This document shows, piece by piece, positions 5,770-7,811 of a stretch of DNA of 7,811 bases. The notes under the pieces were generated by a model. That model searched no databases, was not told where the DNA came from, and saw only the letters and a program-made list of their open reading frames with translations. Made by a program: the position numbers and the translations under genes. Each line of letters opens with the position of its first letter. Positions within the stretch are counted from its first letter, which is position 1. Source of the stretch: Tumulicola sp039922955 (lineage in GTDB: Bacteria; Vulcanimicrobiota; Vulcanimicrobiia; Vulcanimicrobiales; Vulcanimicrobiaceae); NCBI GenBank assembly GCA_039922955.1, contig JBDTDR010000187.1:1-7811 (forward strand). The letters run 5' to 3'.

Positions 5770-6929
5770 TGCCGGTCGCGCCGCTCGATCTCGCGGCAAT
5801 CAAAGAACTCGCGGTGCAAACGGCGCGCGAGCTGGGCGCCGGCGACGTGCGCGTCGCTGCGGCGTTTGCCGATGACGAATCTTGCCGCCGAATGCGCGAG
5901 TCGTTCGCGCGGGGCGACCTGGCGACGTGGGGATACGACCGGCGCTATGCGCGCCAGGCGACCGATCCCCGCGAGTTACTGAAGAACGCCCGCAGCGTCG
6001 TCTGCGTCGCGTTTCCGTATGCGACCCCCGCCGCGCAAGCGCCCGGACGGCTGCGCGGGCGCGTCTCGAACTATGCCTGGTCGAGCGATTACCACGCGCG
6101 CGTGCGCGGCGTGCTCGTCCGCATTGCCGCCGCGATCGATGCCGCAGCCGGCGACGCGGTGACGGCGGTCGCGTGCGACACGCGTCCGCTGGCGGAGCGG
6201 GCGTTCGCCGCGCGCGCCGGCTTGGGCTGGGTCGGCAAGCACACGAATCTCATCGCGCCGTCGCTGGGTTCGTTCGTATTTCTCGGCGAAATCGTCACGA
6301 CGCTCGGGTTGCCGCCGGACGTGCCGCTGCGCAAACAGTGTGGTTCGTGCGCGCGCTGCGTCGACGTCTGCCCGACGCGGGCACTCCGCGGCGACTACAC
6401 GATCGACGCAACGCGTTGCATCGCGGATCTCACCCAGCGCACGGATGCGATTCCACGGGACATGCGGCCGCTGCTTGGAGATTGGGTGTGGGGCTGCGAC
6501 TTGTGCCAACTCGCGTGTCCGCCCACGCAGGCCGCCGGATCGCGCGGACATCCGCGCGACGACGCTCCGGTCGAGCCCGAGACGGCCGCGCCCACGCTCC
6601 TCGCGCTGCTGCGGCTGCGCAGCGGCGAGTTCAAACGCCGGTTCAAAAAAACCGCGATGGGCTGGCGGGGCGGAGCGGTTCTGCGGCGTAACGCGGCGGT
6701 CGCTCTGGGGAACTCCTTGGATCGTTGCGCAATTCCCGCGCTAGTCTTAACGCTGAATGAGGATCCACACCCGATGGTGCGCGGTCATGCGGCCTGGGCG
6801 CTAGGGCGGATAGCCGCTCCCAGCGCCCTCTCAGCGTTGCGACGGCGTGATGGGCTGGAGACGGACGCAACCGTTCGCGAGGAGATCCGCGCCGCGCTGG
6901 AACCCTTCAGTCCCGTCGACCACTCTTGA
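5769..6929 (+). CDS. queG: QueG, epoxyqueuosine reductase
   Basis: A 386-residue enzyme, of usual length for the long form. It carries out the last step of queuosine synthesis, reducing epoxyqueuosine in the tRNA wobble position to queuosine; the family uses cobalamin and two [4Fe-4S] clusters. The cobalamin/substrate domain covers about 1-185, with CDTRPLAERAFAARAGLGW (136-154); D137 is the expected catalytic acid and GWVGKHTN follows. The ferredoxin part has CGSCARCVDVCP (C191, C194, C197, C201), C217, and CDLCQLACP (C243, C246, C250), so all eight cluster cysteines are present. The C-terminal third (about 303-377) contains HEAT-like helical repeats such as HPMVRGHAAWALGRI, as in Bacillus QueG, where they help hold tRNA. 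Cytosolic. The start overlaps the preceding stop by one base. Other queuosine genes are not in the window. Confidence 0.96.
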   Translation: MPVAPLDLAAIKELAVQTARELGAGDVRVAAAFADDESCRRMRESFARGDLATWGYDRRYARQATDPRELLKNARSVVCVAFPYATPAAQAPGRLRGRVSNYAWSSDYHARVRGVLVRIAAAIDAAAGDAVTAVACDTRPLAERAFAARAGLGWVGKHTNLIAPSLGSFVFLGEIVTTLGLPPDVPLRKQCGSCARCVDVCPTRALRGDYTIDATRCIADLTQRTDAIPRDMRPLLGDWVWGCDLCQLACPPTQAAGSRGHPRDDAPVEPETAAPTLLALLRLRSGEFKRRFKKTAMGWRGGAVLRRNAAVALGNSLDRCAIPALVLTLNEDPHPMVRGHAAWALGRIAAPSALSALRRRDGLETDATVREEIRAALEPFSPVDHS

Positions 6930-6934
6930 GGAGG
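6928..6934 (+). promoter_or_regulatory. Shine-Dalgarno for the LolA-like gene
   Basis: GAGGAGG overlaps the TGA stop of queG and lies 4 nt before the ATG at 6939. The match is strong although the spacing is short. It supports the ATG at 6939 over any internal start. Confidence 0.65.
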
Positions 6935-6938
6935 CTGT

Positions 6939-7559
6939 ATGAAACCCGCAATCGCCCTCATCACCCTGATTGCGCTCGGACTGACCGGCTCGCGCGCCGG
7001 TGCGGCCGACGATTTGCTGACCCGGATGGCGGCGCTCAATCCGAACTTGCACACGTTTACGGCGACCATGCATGCGAACGTGGCGTTGAAGTCGTTTCCA
7101 TTTATGACGGTCCAGCTCGTAGGAACGTACTACCATAAAGAACCTAGCCAGAACAAAGTCGTCTTTAGCAGCGGCGTGCCGGCGCTCGCCCAGCAGTTCG
7201 ACAAGCTCTACGCGCACATCGAGGCGCCGTCGCGGTGGCAGCAAGTCTACGCGGTCACGGTCGTTTCGGACGACGGCACGACCACGACGTTCCGGTTGGT
7301 TCCGCGCAAGCGCGGCAACGTCGATCGCGTGGACGTCAAAGCCGATGACAAGACCGCTACGGTCGACTCGATGCGCTGGAGTTACGACAACGGCGGCTAC
7401 GCGGAGATGAACAACCGGTACGGCACGGTGGGCGGGAACGTGGTGGTGACGTCGCAGACCGGCCACGTAGAAGAACCGGGCTACACGGCGGATATCAGCT
7501 CGACGATCGATAACTACAAGATCAATGCCCCGCTCTCGGACGGTCTCTTCGCTTCCTAG
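6939..7559 (+). CDS. Exported LolA-like (outer membrane lipoprotein-sorting-like) protein
   Basis: A 206-residue protein with a clear Sec signal peptide: MKPAIALITLIALGLTGS, then SRAGA with likely cleavage after A22. No lipobox cysteine is present, and the protein contains no cysteine at all. The mature part starts ADDLLTRMAALNPNLHTFTATMH, the helix-plus-strand opening typical of LolA/LolB-like periplasmic lipid carriers. It continues as alternating strands (VQLVGTYYHKE, KVVFSS, YAVTVVSD, TFRLVPRKR, ATVDSMRWSYD, NVVVTSQTG) and ends DNYKINAPLSDGLFAS, close to the C-terminal strand of this fold. Function would be transport of a lipid or lipoprotein across the periplasm, but the group is diverse and E. 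coli LolA features are not evident. It implies a diderm host. It sits between queG (9 nt gap) and moaA (21 nt gap), so it appears to share the operon mRNA. Confidence 0.65.
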   Translation: MKPAIALITLIALGLTGSRAGAADDLLTRMAALNPNLHTFTATMHANVALKSFPFMTVQLVGTYYHKEPSQNKVVFSSGVPALAQQFDKLYAHIEAPSRWQQVYAVTVVSDDGTTTTFRLVPRKRGNVDRVDVKADDKTATVDSMRWSYDNGGYAEMNNRYGTVGGNVVVTSQTGHVEEPGYTADISSTIDNYKINAPLSDGLFAS

Positions 7560-7580
7560 GGAGGAGCGCGCCCACCCGCA

Positions 7581-7811
7581 ATGTCGGTAACGGTCGATCT
7601 CACGCGCGAACCCTTGACCGACGGCTTCAGCCGCGCGATCACGTACCTGCGCGTTTCGGTGACCGACAAGTGCAACTTACGCTGCATTTACTGCATGCCC
7701 GAATCGGGGTTAGCGTGGCTGCATCGCGAAGAGATCTTGACCTACGAAGAGATTGCCGAGATCGTGCGGGCGGCCGCGTCGGCCGGCGTCCGCGCGATCC
7801 GCCTGACCGGC
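7581..7811 (+). CDS. moaA: MoaA, GTP 3',8-cyclase (partial, N-terminal 77 residues)
   Basis: The first 77 codons are present; the rest lies beyond the window. The product is a radical SAM enzyme. DKCNLRCIYCMPE has the CX3CX2C cluster (C31, C35, C38) with the MoaA-specific CMP ending. LTDGFSRAITYLRVSVTD (12-29) is the usual N-terminal lead-in, and REEILTYEEI followed by GVRAIRLTG (69-77) matches the next family blocks. MoaA converts GTP to 3',8-cyclo-7,8-dihydro-GTP, which MoaC then turns into cyclic pyranopterin monophosphate for MoaD-MoaE. A second C-terminal [4Fe-4S] cluster should exist but is not in view. A GGGAGGAG ribosome binding site at 7559-7566 lies 14 nt before the ATG, longer than usual. 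It is last in the visible operon, seven genes after moaE's predecessor moaD. Confidence 0.95.
   Translation, partial: MSVTVDLTREPLTDGFSRAITYLRVSVTDKCNLRCIYCMPESGLAWLHREEILTYEEIAEIVRAAASAGVRAIRLTG

Overview
The window is GC-rich and densely coded, and it carries a bacterial molybdenum-cofactor (Moco) neighbourhood. No gene identifies the taxon securely. The high GC, frequent GTG starts, 1-8 nt gene overlaps, a moaD-moaE pair, a MoeB-rhodanese fusion and a secreted LolA-like protein suggest an uncultured diderm lineage. Candidatus Eremiobacterota (WPS-2) or a similar soil phylum is a guess from overall style, not a demonstrated assignment.

Layout. Left part, minus strand: positions 1-674 hold the N-terminal 224 codons of a large protein that runs off the window. 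It may be ATP-grasp or glutathionylspermidine-synthase-like, but that is weakly supported. Upstream of it, a small secreted protein of unknown function occupies 814-1209. Positions 1210-1298 form a divergent intergenic region in which each flanking gene has a TANNNT-type -10 hexamer only 4-6 nt from its start codon. This suggests that both transcripts are leaderless.

Right part, plus strand, 1299 to the end: ten genes with gaps of at most 24 nt or short overlaps, probably one operon. In order they are a Cof-type HAD phosphatase, an 84-residue unknown protein, moaD, moaE, an alpha/beta hydrolase, a MoeB-rhodanese fusion, an aldo/keto reductase, queG, a secreted LolA-like protein, and the start of moaA, which is cut by the window edge.

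How the genes work together: MoaA begins Moco synthesis by converting GTP with MoaC (not in the window). MoaD is the sulfur-carrier subunit and MoaE the catalytic subunit of molybdopterin synthase. The MoeB domain adenylates the MoaD C-terminal Gly-Gly, and the fused rhodanese domain can supply the sulfur. QueG performs the last step of queuosine tRNA modification, a separate pathway. The HAD phosphatase, 84-residue protein, alpha/beta hydrolase, aldo/keto reductase and LolA-like protein have no established Moco role; they may be passengers or undescribed accessory factors.

I see no RNA gene, mobile element, CRISPR array or clear transfer signature. There is no stretch above 300 bases without a gene; the largest gap is 675-813. 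Most of the window looks like chromosomal housekeeping DNA, and the least explained parts are the unknown genes embedded in the Moco operon.
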